64,000 nt of DNA from Candidatus Poribacteria bacterium (GTDB lineage Bacteria; Poribacteria; WGA-4E; WGA-3G). Shown here piece after piece: positions 22,148 to 30,599 of the stretch. The translations under genes were made by a program, and so were the position numbers. Position 1 is the first letter of the stretch. The number at the start of each line of letters is the position of its first letter. The stretch lies in the NCBI GenBank assembly GCA_022819945.1, contig JAJEGI010000163.1, positions 1 to 64,000 of the forward strand. The letters are read 5' to 3'. Under the pieces are notes generated by a model that saw only the letters and a program-made list of their open reading frames with translations, had not been told where the DNA came from and ran no database searches.

Positions 22148-23779
22148 TTACTTGTTGTTCTCCTCTGGAACCTCGAAACTTTCTCGAGTCCGCATGTCAT
22201 AGACTGTTGCGCCAGGGGGTGGTTCAATAGAGAAACGAGCGTCAGGAATAGGTTCGTTAATCTGAATGTTTGTGAATTGTATCGTTGTGGTCGTAATATC
22301 TGTTTTCGTGCCGGTCTTCATATCGGTTATAGTCGTAACCCACTTGCCAGATTCTGGGAACCAGAGATCCGGTGTTACCTCTTTGAACTTGAAATCCTTC
22401 GTTACAGTAATCATAACGTTAGAAAACATATAACGTTCGGGACGGTAACTTTTCTCTGGATTCAGCCACGCTTCCATCGCGAGACCGTGGGCATTTCCTT
22501 TGATATGATAGACTTCACTCTCGTTGAAATGCACCTCTTTAATACTTTCTATCTCAAGCTCATCAATGAGCATTACGAGAGATTTTTCCCCACCACTGAG
22601 ATTCCATCCCCAGAAGCGTGGATCATCAGACGGGTCATCAACGATTTTGCTTCTGCGACTTAACACTACACCGTTGAATGTGTCTCGAAGTCGCTCAAAG
22701 GTTCCACCATCGTAAGCGTATTGTTGTGTCCCCGTAATCGGGATATTTCGGTCCGGGTCGTACTGAATAGCATCTCGCGTCACAATGCATCTCATTTTGC
22801 GTCCCGAAAACTCGAAAGTTCCCTTCCAAGTACCACTGGGAGCGCGTCCCATCCCCGATAGCCCATCAGAGGCAACACTGGTGGTCTCCCGAAGAAAATC
22901 AACACGCCCGCTTTCAAGGAGGCTATCGTAATAGGCGACTCCTTCACGAATGAGTTGCAATAACACCTCTTCGCTTTTTGACAGCGGCGTTTTTGTTGTT
23001 TCTTCACTCTTCGCGAGAATTTCAGGATCTATTTCACCGCGGACTAACGGGACCTTGTAACTTGAGTTATCTTCATAGGGTTGATCTGACGGTGTATCAA
23101 AGTGATAGAGTCCTATGGTATCCGCATCTGCGGTAAACGCATTCGTCGGTACATCGTATTTGCCTTTATAACGGACAACGCTGCTGATTCTCAACTCGTC
23201 AATATAGATGCCTGAAGCGAAACGCGCTTTGAATCCAGGCATTGGGATTCCCGATATAACTGGGATACCTCCAAGCACAAGAGGATTCTCATTTGGTGCT
23301 GGCAGTTCGCTCCCATTAACTCCTTCTGCAATATAACCGTCGCGTCCAACAGCGGCACCTCGGTCGATTGTTGCCACGTAATGTACCCACTGACGCACCG
23401 GCAGGATTCCGACCATCGTTCCTGAATGTTCAGTGGTTCCTTGGGACAAGATACCGATCCGTGTATCAAGGGCACCATTTTTGTCCTGGTCCATAGGCGT
23501 TCCCTCTATACAACAGTTAAAACGGTCTGTTTGACCGAAGAGAGAAAAGATAATTTGCTTCGGCAATGGCTCGTCTACGTAGATCCACGCTTCGATTGTA
23601 AGCATTCCGGTGAGTTCGGGGAACCAAGGCGCATCCGTTTGGAGTTGCCCAAGTTTAGGGTTCAACTCAAGCCAACTGCCACCAGCTGGGGAGGGTTCGT
23701 GGGGTGTTGCGAATAGTATGGTCGGTGTCATTAAAATGCCGATTAGAATGATTAGGAATGTGTCTTTGAGATATTGCAT
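22148..23779 (-). CDS. Exported LamG/concanavalin-like domain protein
   Basis: 543 aa. A signal peptide covers 1-25 (TFLIILIGILMTPTILFA). A LamG-type beta-sandwich follows at about 35-235 (MLTIEAWIYVDEPLPKQIIF, WVHYVATIDRG, IYIDELRISSVVRY, DTIGLYHFD), the usual phrase set of sugar- or protein-binding LamG domains. The C-terminal 290 residues contain a beta-rich part ending in EPPPGATVYDMRTRE, which resembles LolA-like lipoprotein-carrier folds (outer-membrane lipoprotein sorting); that assignment is tentative. GGAG precedes the ATG. It lies in the same direction as the Asp-box protein upstream, 46 bp away. Probably periplasmic or outer surface. Confidence 0.85.
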   Translation of the reverse strand: MQYLKDTFLIILIGILMTPTILFATPHEPSPAGGSWLELNPKLGQLQTDAPWFPELTGMLTIEAWIYVDEPLPKQIIFSLFGQTDRFNCCIEGTPMDQDKNGALDTRIGILSQGTTEHSGTMVGILPVRQWVHYVATIDRGAAVGRDGYIAEGVNGSELPAPNENPLVLGGIPVISGIPMPGFKARFASGIYIDELRISSVVRYKGKYDVPTNAFTADADTIGLYHFDTPSDQPYEDNSSYKVPLVRGEIDPEILAKSEETTKTPLSKSEEVLLQLIREGVAYYDSLLESGRVDFLRETTSVASDGLSGMGRAPSGTWKGTFEFSGRKMRCIVTRDAIQYDPDRNIPITGTQQYAYDGGTFERLRDTFNGVVLSRRSKIVDDPSDDPRFWGWNLSGGEKSLVMLIDELEIESIKEVHFNESEVYHIKGNAHGLAMEAWLNPEKSYRPERYMFSNVMITVTKDFKFKEVTPDLWFPESGKWVTTITDMKTGTKTDITTTTIQFTNIQINEPIPDARFSIEPPPGATVYDMRTRESFEVPEENNK

Positions 23780-23825
23780 GGGGTAACTCCTTACCTATTT
23801 TCAGAAAACTTGGACACGAAACGTC

Positions 23826-25028
23826 CTACTTTGCGACGAAAGCAAAAATCGGAATCTTGACAAGAGGCCTCTTTGGATGACTCGTCTGGAATTGAAAGAG
23901 TTTACCATCCCGTTTCCCGACGTAGACGATTTCTGCTGAAACCGCTAACTTGAATCCGCGATCTAATTCGTTGTCAGGCTGTTCACCGGTATCTATGAGT
24001 TTGGTATTTCTCCATTCTTGACTACCGGGTTCCCATTTGAAAAGCCGCCGTTGGCACTCCGCGTAGAACGTCCCGTCTCTAACTGCAAATCCGCCGGCTT
24101 CCCAGTGTTTTTTCATAAAATACAGCGTAACCGGTACGCTATCGGTCTCTTCAGAATCATCAGTCAAGTGCGCCTGATTCACCTCTTCAACGCTGGTCCA
24201 CACATTAAAGGCTAAAGCCTCTTTTGTCCACACATTAGAGGAGGGTGATCTTCCAACCAAAGAGGGTATCTTGTGGACAGGGACGAACGCATCGTTACTG
24301 ACCGGCAAATGGAAAACGCGTAAGTCGTCTTCTGCGGGTACGATTCCATACAGCGTGTTGTCAGCGGCTACTAATCTTGAATCAATCGGGAAATTTCCTT
24401 GCGTCTGCCTCTCTTTTATGGCTTTAAGCGTGGGGCCGCCCGAATTAATAGGAACATTTTTCCACGACGCGCCGCCGTCAATTGATTGGTAAACGTCGTT
24501 ACCGGTATGCATGTAGAGTCTATCGTTGAACGCGACTAAATCCAGCATCCTGGTCCCTGCCATCCCGTTCATGAACGGTTGCCACGACTCCCCCGCATCA
24601 ATTGTCCGATGGACACCGGCTGTATTAACGTTGTAGAACGTATTCTCGTCTACCGCTACAGTTGAGAAATTTCCTTGTGTAAACAGGTTCCTATCGGATC
24701 CGAGGTCTGTCCAGGTTCTTCCGTTGTCCCTTGAACGCAATTCGGTGATGCCGAGTAGTAAGAGTGTCTCATCAGCAACCACAAGTTTCATACCCTTTGG
24801 CGTCCTTGCAAACGGAGATTTATTTTTCGGTGTTATTTCGGTCCATGATGCTCCTAAATCAGTCGAGTGGAAAAGTCTGTTAGCACTGGCGTTGTAGCCT
24901 CGGACGATTTGTCCTGCATCCCGAATCCTTGATTCAAGCAATCCCAAGGCAAAAAGATCGTGCCCCGTCACGACATAGAGGTTGTTTTCATGTGCCACTA
25001 AAGAATGAATAACTTCGGATGTAGCCAA
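23826..25028 (-). CDS. Asp-box (BNR) beta-propeller protein, probably 5'-truncated
   Basis: 400 aa open frame with at least four Asp-box motifs S-x-D-x-G-x-x-W (STDLGASWTE, SRDNGRTWTD, TIDAGESWQ, SIDGGASWK), the turn found in sialidase-like propellers and photosystem-assembly-type repeat proteins. There is no catalytic Arg triad that I can see, so it is probably a binding or structural propeller. No ATG is available at the front: the frame opens at a TTG (25028), with no ribosome site, no signal peptide and a beginning in mid-repeat. A MITE starts 27 bp upstream (25055), so the original 5' end was probably lost. Expression is doubtful. Confidence 0.7.
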   Translation of the reverse strand: MATSEVIHSLVAHENNLYVVTGHDLFALGLLESRIRDAGQIVRGYNASANRLFHSTDLGASWTEITPKNKSPFARTPKGMKLVVADETLLLLGITELRSRDNGRTWTDLGSDRNLFTQGNFSTVAVDENTFYNVNTAGVHRTIDAGESWQPFMNGMAGTRMLDLVAFNDRLYMHTGNDVYQSIDGGASWKNVPINSGGPTLKAIKERQTQGNFPIDSRLVAADNTLYGIVPAEDDLRVFHLPVSNDAFVPVHKIPSLVGRSPSSNVWTKEALAFNVWTSVEEVNQAHLTDDSEETDSVPVTLYFMKKHWEAGGFAVRDGTFYAECQRRLFKWEPGSQEWRNTKLIDTGEQPDNELDRGFKLAVSAEIVYVGKRDGKLFQFQTSHPKRPLVKIPIFAFVAK

Positions 25029-25054
25029 GTGAATGGAATTGAAACCGTTTAAAT

Positions 25055-25183
25055 TTATAGTAGATTCCGTAATTACCTATACACTCTTATCGTCGTGTGA
25101 ACTGTGAAGTTTTGTGTCCCCATGGTACAGGAAACCAACAGCCTATGCTACAAATGTAAACTTCTTTTCGGATTTTACTATAA
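25055..25183. mobile_element. MITE, 129 bp, copy of the 3973 family
   Basis: Left end TTATAGTAGATTCCG and right end CGGATTTTACTATAA are near-perfect inverse repeats (13 of 15) and match the ends of the 3973-4095 element; the left subterminal TAATTACCTATACAC also matches. The interior differs. It sits directly before the Asp-box frame that lacks a start codon. Confidence 0.75.
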
Positions 25184-25277
25184 AACGCTGCTTTACGCTT
25201 TATAATTAAAGACCAGCGTTTGATTGGGAAAGGGTGCATAATTTGGAAAAATTGTCATAAACTGTTGGAAATGTAAT

Positions 25278-25306
25278 TTGACAAAATAAGGTGCATGTGG
25301 TATTAT
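25278..25306 (+). promoter_or_regulatory. Sigma70-type promoter of the ferredoxin gene
   Basis: TTGACA (25278-25283), exactly 17 bp, TATTAT (25301-25306). The transcript would have a leader of about 140 bases before the ferredoxin ATG. Confidence 0.65.
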
Positions 25307-25453
25307 TATTGTGTCTTGAATCGCAACTCAGCAGAGACAGCAAAAAAATCCGCCATATATGACGATGTTTTTTATGCCTTCTTCATCAAGTGGTTAATCT
25401 TGCCTATTGCGTGAAGTTGTTAGAATAAATTAAGCGGAAAGGAGTTTTCCAAC

Positions 25454-25711
25454 ATGACGTATGTGATTTGCGAACCCTGCATTGACGTTAAGGATAGTTC
25501 GTGCGTTGATGTATGTCCAGTGGACTGCATCCATCCCCTACCGGATGCTGACGAGTTTGAAGAAGTCAATATGCTTTACATCGACCCAGAAGAGTGTATC
25601 GATTGTGGTGTATGCGAACCCGAATGTCCGGTCGAAGCGATCTTCATGGAAGAGGATGTTCCTGAAGAATGGGAAGAGTTTATTGATATCAACGCAGAGT
25701 ACTTTGAATAA
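25454..25711 (+). CDS. fdxA: 7Fe (3Fe-4S/4Fe-4S) ferredoxin
   Basis: 85 aa. MTYVICEPCIDVKDSSCVDV is the FdxA-type front: C9-x7-C17-x3-C21-P for a 3Fe-4S cluster. CIDCGVCEPECP provides the four-cysteine set for the 4Fe-4S cluster. The tail is strongly acidic, as in this family. It carries electrons between cytoplasmic oxidoreductases; the partner is not identifiable here. AAAGGAG lies before the ATG. It has its own promoter upstream and a strong hairpin terminator downstream, so it is probably a single-gene transcript. Confidence 0.95.
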   Translation: MTYVICEPCIDVKDSSCVDVCPVDCIHPLPDADEFEEVNMLYIDPEECIDCGVCEPECPVEAIFMEEDVPEEWEEFIDINAEYFE

Positions 25712-25746
25712 CGGATAGCAGGAGCATTTCTTAGAGCGCAACTCCT

Positions 25747-25806
25747 AAACGGTTGTTGATTTGCGAGACTATTTGTGGTCGCACAAATTGACAACCGTTT
25801 TTTATG
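25747..25806 (+). terminator. Intrinsic terminator after the ferredoxin gene
   Basis: AAACGGTTGT (25747-25756) pairs with ACAACCGTTT (25791-25800), with an inner stem (ATTTGCGA/TCGCACAAAT), followed by a T-run GTTTTTTAT. Confidence 0.85.
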
Positions 25807-25831
25807 AACGCGACTTGTATGAGCAGTTATC

Positions 25832-26149
25832 ATGCAAAAGTTTCAACCGACCCGCATTGAAAGAGGCGACACGAGTTTAGAAATTCAATGGAAAGATTCG
25901 TACTGTAGCGAACTGTCCTACCGTCTCCTCCGCGAAAGATGTCCATGCGCCCATTGCGACGCTGTCCGTTTGGGCAAAGACCCTTTTCATATTTTACCTG
26001 CTGATGATTTTTTTGACAATTTACGGCTTGTGGATATTCAGCGGGTCGGCCGCTATGCGGTGCGTTTAGCGTGGAGCGATGGACATCGTACTGGGATTTA
26101 TACTTTCGAGTTTTTGCGCGAGTTAAGTGAGAACACGCCTGCCATTTAG
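25832..26149 (+). CDS. DUF971-domain protein
   Basis: 105 aa, the full length of a single DUF971 domain. Typical features: FQPTRIERGDTSLEIQWKDS at the front, CPCAHCDAVR in the middle (DUF971 usually has a CxxC-type CRCAxCxxE), and YAVRLAWSDGHRTGIYTFEFLREL at the end, the WSDGHxxGIYxxxxLR signature. The family is related to the N-terminal domain of gamma-butyrobetaine hydroxylase and often neighbours Fe-S assembly genes; the exact role is unknown. It lies behind a ferredoxin but past its terminator. The CxxC pair may bind metal. Confidence 0.9.
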   Translation: MQKFQPTRIERGDTSLEIQWKDSYCSELSYRLLRERCPCAHCDAVRLGKDPFHILPADDFFDNLRLVDIQRVGRYAVRLAWSDGHRTGIYTFEFLRELSENTPAI

Positions 26150-26174
26150 GATTTCACGATAAGCGGCAGTGGGT

Positions 26175-26744
26175 CTATTCCGATAACAGTTGAGAGACGA
26201 GGTAGCAGTTCGGTGTTTTTTGGGTGGCACCTAATTCGGTGCTGAGGTTTTGACATGTCTTCCAATAGTGGTTATAAGCGAGCGGTTGGAAGCGGTTGCG
26301 TTTACCGAGGAAGGTTTTGTGGCAGCAGGCTAACTCATTGCCGTTATGAATTGGATAGCCCCAGACGCGGCAGATGACGGGACGGTGTTCGTAAACAGAA
26401 CAGACACCACCGATGAGCATAGGACATTCACCTTCTGGCTTACCGCGTACCACGCTAACGGCTTCCATACCGGTATCTGGCATGATAGTTTCGATATTGT
26501 GTCCGTGTGCTTCTAATTTTTTGATGCTGCGTTCTGCTCTTGCGCGGATGTGCGTGCGGAGCTCCGTGGGCAGTGCCTCCAAACCGATTTTTAGGTCCCG
26601 AGCTTCAACCTCACTGATTGCCATTGTCGCCGTGTTGTGGCAGCATGCAAAACAGGTAGATGGACACGGTACGCCTCCCGATTCTTCGCGCAGGTGTTGG
26701 ACATCACGCTCAATCTCATCAAGAAGTTTATAATATGCCTTCAT
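26175..26744 (-). CDS. YkgJ-family cysteine-cluster protein
   Basis: 189 aa from the ATG at 26744 (AGGTG 6 bases upstream); a GTG at 26753 is the alternative. It has the YkgJ cluster: CPSTCFACCHN near the front, then CPMLIGGVCSVYEHRPVICR, and a later CC in ELACCHKTF. The family chelates Fe-S or zinc; function unknown in most cases. It is transcribed 9 bp after the cold-shock/Hfq-like gene on the same strand, and convergently to DUF971. The family assignment is firm; the role is not known. Confidence 0.88.
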   Translation of the reverse strand: MKAYYKLLDEIERDVQHLREESGGVPCPSTCFACCHNTATMAISEVEARDLKIGLEALPTELRTHIRARAERSIKKLEAHGHNIETIMPDTGMEAVSVVRGKPEGECPMLIGGVCSVYEHRPVICRVWGYPIHNGNELACCHKTFLGKRNRFQPLAYNHYWKTCQNLSTELGATQKTPNCYLVSQLLSE

Positions 26745-26753
26745 AGGAAGCAC

Positions 26754-27710
26754 CTAATCTACGGCAAGGTTGTAGACTGCGTGCCGGAAGATAACGACCT
26801 TCGATCCATTCTGTAAAATGAGTTTAATTTCATAAGGACTCACCCAATCGACAGTTCCGCGAAAGATTTCACCTTCCCGCAGCGTAATCTGGATCGAGGC
26901 TCCGTTTTTTCGCGCATGTCGTACGGCTTCTGTATCAATCTCACACGCCTGTGCCTCAGCGGTTAATTGTTTCAATTGCTGTGTTTTAACATTTTCATCA
27001 ATCTCAACGGCTGCTTGAACTTTTTCTGCGTCAAAGTCTTTGTAGCAATATTTGACGTCTGTTTTGGCGATCTGTTGTTCGTTCCCGTTGGTATTGAGTG
27101 TTAAGCTGGAGAGCGTCATTTCAAGAACAGTAGCCGGGAGTTGTATAGCGTCATACAATGCGAAAAACATTGATGTTTCAAAGTTAATTTGTTTGAGGAT
27201 GTAGAGGTCGCCGAAGCTGAGTTGCTTTGAAGGTTGTTCGTTTCCTTCTTGTGTTGATGCCTCTGTGTCCTCGGGATCTTTTGTTGGGATGGGTTGGCTG
27301 TGTTGCTTTGCTGTTGAATCTGAAGGGGTTAAAGAATCCTGATGCTTGCTGTGATCTTGAGTCGATTCTGATTTGCCTGCTTTGTTATCAGATGCAGGTG
27401 CTGTTGCTTCATTCGTAAATTGCCCTTGGTTCTGGCCGGGGAATCCGGCGTACCCGCGCGGGATAATCGCTTTTCCTTGTCGCAGCCAGCGGCGTTCCGT
27501 TGGTGTCAATAAGACTTCAACGTTTTGGGCAACGAGTCCTTTTTCACCTTCGACGACACTGTACTTCACGCGTTGCCCGACGCGAAGTTCTTCGTATTCA
27601 GGTTGCTTAATAGCGGAACTGTGTAAAAAGACATCCGCATCGCTGCTATCTTGTGCTATAAACCCGAAGCCTTTATCGAAATTATAGTATTTAATCCGTC
27701 CTGTAGGCAT
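26754..27710 (-). CDS. Cold-shock-domain protein with C-terminal Hfq-like Sm domain
   Basis: 318 aa from the ATG at 27710 (9 bases after GGAG; the ATG at 27716 is too close to it). The N-terminus (about 1-67) is a full cold-shock domain with GFGFIAQD and VFLHSSAI as RNP-type motifs. A low-complexity Ser/Gln/Lys linker follows (about 85-175), then a middle region of unknown fold (about 175-265). The last 50 residues read like Hfq: ITLREGEIFRGTVDWVSPYE and IKLIL as Sm1, KVVIFRHAVYNL as Sm2 (Hfq has VYKHAIS). Both end domains bind RNA, so an RNA chaperone is likely. Fusion of these two domains is unusual. It may replace a stand-alone Hfq, which is not seen here. Confidence 0.82.
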   Translation of the reverse strand: MPTGRIKYYNFDKGFGFIAQDSSDADVFLHSSAIKQPEYEELRVGQRVKYSVVEGEKGLVAQNVEVLLTPTERRWLRQGKAIIPRGYAGFPGQNQGQFTNEATAPASDNKAGKSESTQDHSKHQDSLTPSDSTAKQHSQPIPTKDPEDTEASTQEGNEQPSKQLSFGDLYILKQINFETSMFFALYDAIQLPATVLEMTLSSLTLNTNGNEQQIAKTDVKYCYKDFDAEKVQAAVEIDENVKTQQLKQLTAEAQACEIDTEAVRHARKNGASIQITLREGEIFRGTVDWVSPYEIKLILQNGSKVVIFRHAVYNLAVD

Positions 27711-27950
27711 TATCATATGCTCCTGTGGTCTGGTCCCTCATCAAGAAGGCGACTGTAACCATTCGCGTTCCTGCGCGAGCATTTCACATTCGTAGGGAGC
27801 GTACATCTGAACCTCCCGGGATTTGTTAGAGCCGTTCAACTTTACCGTAAGCACACCTTATGGCGGACGAGCATCATTGGATCGTCCCCGACATTTAGAA
27901 AGCGATAGTAAGTCGAAAGTTAAATGGCTCTGCCGAATGTGCGGTTTTTC

Positions 27951-27979
27951 TTGACACAAACGGTTGCCTCTCTTATAAT
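27951..27979 (+). promoter_or_regulatory. Perfect-consensus sigma70 promoter
   Basis: TTGACA (27951-27956), 17 bp, TATAAT (27974-27979): both boxes and the spacing match consensus. It points to the amidohydrolase gene 158 bp downstream. GCCTCTCT (27966-27973) and AGAGAGGC (28029-28036) form an inverted repeat that spans the start site and could be an operator. The rest of the 27711-28136 gap shows no gene. Confidence 0.75.
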
Positions 27980-28136
27980 AGAGCGAATTTCGTTCTCTCT
28001 GTTTAAGATTCCACGTTACAACACTGCAAAGAGAGGCACTTGCCAAGACATTTTAATATATTAAACCACAACTCAACACATTTGTCAAGTACGAGACCTA
28101 CGGATACACCGTTTCAATTTTTATAGGAGACTTTGC

Positions 28137-29429
28137 ATGGCAACCACCACTGATTTAACACACCACATCCAATCTATTCGCCTTGTTGATACACACGAAC
28201 ACATGAGACGCGAAGCCGAATGGGTTGAGAATGGTCCCGATATCCTTCAGGATCTGTTTGGGAACTATGTGCCTGCTGACCTGGTAACAGCTGGTGCCTC
28301 GCCAAAAGCGATGGGCAACCTGATGGACGCTTCTCAAGACATTGCATCTCGGTTTGAAGGTATCCGAGATGCGTGGGAAGCGACACAGTTTACTGGATAC
28401 GGTGAGGCGGTCAGCCTCATTGCGAAACACATCTATGGACTCGACGAACTGACAGGTGCTGGACTCGCGAGTGCTGATAACCTAAAGACGCTTCGCGCGC
28501 CCGGCAAACGGTATCACATTCTACACGACGTCGCGAACCTCGATCACATTCAAACAGACGATTTTAGTTGGCAGTGCGCACCAGACACCTCTGGTCCCGA
28601 TTTTTTTCTCTACGATCTTTCGTGGGCAACCTTCTGTGGTGGACAGGTTGACCCGAGTGCTATCCATGCGGAGACAGGCGTTGAAGTCAACGACCTTGGA
28701 TCACTCAAGCGTGCTATGGAGGCGATCTTTGCCAAGCATGCGCCTTGTGCGATCGCCGTAAAATCTCAACACGCTTATAACCGCACGCTTGATTGGTGCG
28801 AAAGGAGCGATGCAGAGGCTTCTACTGCCCTTAACGCTGTACTCACAAAACCGGCTTCAGATATTGATGAGGCGACGCGTTTGTGTCTCGGTGATTGGTG
28901 CTGGGCGCGTGGCGTTGAGTTGACGATTGAACACAACCTCCCGTTCAAAATTCACACTGGCTATTATGCGGGTAATGACCGGATGCCGGTGCGTCGTATC
29001 CCCGCGGGCAATATGTGTGCGCTCTTTGCTCGTTATCTTGATGCGAAGTTTGTCCTGATGCACATCGCCTATCCGTATAATGACGAATTGGTCGCGCTCG
29101 CGAAGCATTATCGCAATATTTGGGTTGACTTCTGCTGGGCATGGAGTATCGATCCGTACAGTTCACGTGATTTTCTGCGTCGGTGTATCCATGCTGTTCC
29201 GTCAAATAAATTGTTCGCTTTCGGCGGTGATACGGGGTGGCCGACGAGTGCGATGGCGTACGCGATTCAAGCGCGGAACGAAATCCGACGTGCCCTTGAA
29301 GCCGAAATTGCTGAGGGTTACCTCACGGAAAAACAGGCGATGGCACTTGCGACTCGGATCATGAACACGAACCAGTACGACTGCTTTGATATCCATGGCA
29401 CCCGCGCGAATATAGCGAAAGCGGCGTAA
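28137..29429 (+). CDS. Amidohydrolase-superfamily protein (metal-dependent TIM barrel)
   Basis: 430 aa. The barrel signature is visible: DTHEHM (H20-x-H22) at the end of strand 1, AVKSQHAYNR with a Lys that could be carboxylated, FKIHTGYYAG with a metal-site His, VLMHIAYPY with another, and FGGDTGWP with the catalytic Asp on strand 8. The pattern fits amidohydrolase-2/uronate-isomerase-like enzymes. The reaction is not predictable; hydrolysis or decarboxylation of a sugar acid or lactone is plausible. AGGAG precedes the ATG. It is preceded by a consensus promoter and converges with mtnA. Confidence 0.88.
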   Translation: MATTTDLTHHIQSIRLVDTHEHMRREAEWVENGPDILQDLFGNYVPADLVTAGASPKAMGNLMDASQDIASRFEGIRDAWEATQFTGYGEAVSLIAKHIYGLDELTGAGLASADNLKTLRAPGKRYHILHDVANLDHIQTDDFSWQCAPDTSGPDFFLYDLSWATFCGGQVDPSAIHAETGVEVNDLGSLKRAMEAIFAKHAPCAIAVKSQHAYNRTLDWCERSDAEASTALNAVLTKPASDIDEATRLCLGDWCWARGVELTIEHNLPFKIHTGYYAGNDRMPVRRIPAGNMCALFARYLDAKFVLMHIAYPYNDELVALAKHYRNIWVDFCWAWSIDPYSSRDFLRRCIHAVPSNKLFAFGGDTGWPTSAMAYAIQARNEIRRALEAEIAEGYLTEKQAMALATRIMNTNQYDCFDIHGTRANIAKAA

Positions 29430-29452
29430 CACATCAAATCAGTTGACCGAGT

Positions 29453-30493
29453 TTATGCGTCGCGTAAAGCCGCCAGATTCTCTGTATAGGGTGCGCGTGC
29501 GACTCCTTTTTCGGTGATAATCGCTGTGACTAACGCTGCAGGCGTAACATCGAATGCGGGACTGTAAACCTTCACGCCTTCCGGGGCGGTAAGTTTGCCG
29601 AATCCCTCTGTTACTTCTTCTGCTGCGCGCTGTTCAATGGGAATCTCTGCGCCTGTTTGAAGTGCGAAGTCAAGCGTTGAAGTCGGTGCAGCGACATAAA
29701 AAGGGATACCGTGTGCTTCTGCGAGGATAGCGACGTTATAGGTGCCGATCTTGTTTGCAGTGTCGCCGTTTGCGGCAATCCGGTCGGCCCCGACAATAAC
29801 GCATTGGATTTTACCCTCTTTCATGACTTGTGCGGCCATGTTATCACAGATAAGGGTTACATCAATCCCAGCTTGCATGAGTTCCCAAGTCGTGAGGCGT
29901 GCGCCTTGTAGTAAGGGGCGCGTTTCATCGGCGTAGACTTGGATTTGTTTACCGGCTTCGTGTGCGCTAAACATAACAGCCAACGCTGTGCCGTAGTCGG
30001 ATGTGGCTAAGCCGCCGGCGTTGCAGTGCGTCAGAATGGTATCGTTTTCGTTCAGCAATGCCATGCCGTGTTGCCCGATAGCCCGACACATCGCCTTATC
30101 CTCATCAATAATTTCCAGAGCCTCAGCGAGCAGTACTTCTTTGAGTTCAGGAATTGCGAGCTGACTGTTTTCTTCTGCTGTGCGTGTCATTCGATCGAGT
30201 GCCCAAAAGAGATTAACGGCTGTCGGTCGCGATGTTGCGAGGTAATCGGTAGCAGATTTGAGTTCAGCGGCGAATGCGTTGTAGGTTTCGGCGGTGGAAT
30301 TCCAAATTCCGAGTACTGCGCCTAAGGCGCCAGCGATTCCGATAGCGGGTGCGCCGCGGACACGTAGGGATTTAATTGCCTCCCAAGTTGTGGGGAGATC
30401 ATCACAATAAATGTGCTTGAATTCGTTGGGTAACAGCGTCTGGTCGATCATCCGAATTCTGCCGTCTGCCCATTCAATTGTTGAAACTGCCAT
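29453..30493 (-). CDS. mtnA: S-methyl-5-thioribose-1-phosphate isomerase
   Basis: 346 aa, normal length. Family signatures: SLRVRGAPAIGIAGALG, ILTHCNAGGLATSDYGTAL with the catalytic Cys, VYADETRPLLQGARLT, and VGADRIAANGDTANKIGTYN with the catalytic Asp. It converts methylthioribose 1-phosphate to the ribulose form in the methionine salvage pathway. The other salvage genes are not in view. AGGAGG lies upstream of the ATG. The acetolactate-synthase-like gene precedes it on the same strand with a REP-like hairpin between. Confidence 0.97.
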   Translation of the reverse strand: MAVSTIEWADGRIRMIDQTLLPNEFKHIYCDDLPTTWEAIKSLRVRGAPAIGIAGALGAVLGIWNSTAETYNAFAAELKSATDYLATSRPTAVNLFWALDRMTRTAEENSQLAIPELKEVLLAEALEIIDEDKAMCRAIGQHGMALLNENDTILTHCNAGGLATSDYGTALAVMFSAHEAGKQIQVYADETRPLLQGARLTTWELMQAGIDVTLICDNMAAQVMKEGKIQCVIVGADRIAANGDTANKIGTYNVAILAEAHGIPFYVAAPTSTLDFALQTGAEIPIEQRAAEEVTEGFGKLTAPEGVKVYSPAFDVTPAALVTAIITEKGVARAPYTENLAALRDA

Positions 30494-30574
30494 TTTTTGG
30501 TACTGTGTCCTCCTTTAGAAAAAACGAAGCATCTCCAAAAGCAAATAGACTAAAACCACGATTAGCGTTTGAAC

Positions 30575-30597
30575 GGTACGCGGCGCGTGCCTACTAC
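30575..30597 (-). repeat. REP-like hairpin preceded by GTAGTA
   Basis: On the minus strand GTAGTA is followed by a 17-bp imperfect palindrome (GGCACGCGCCGCGTACC). The same motif is at 55936-55958 and, more diverged, at 39028-39052. Confidence 0.7.
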
Positions 30598-30599
30598 TT

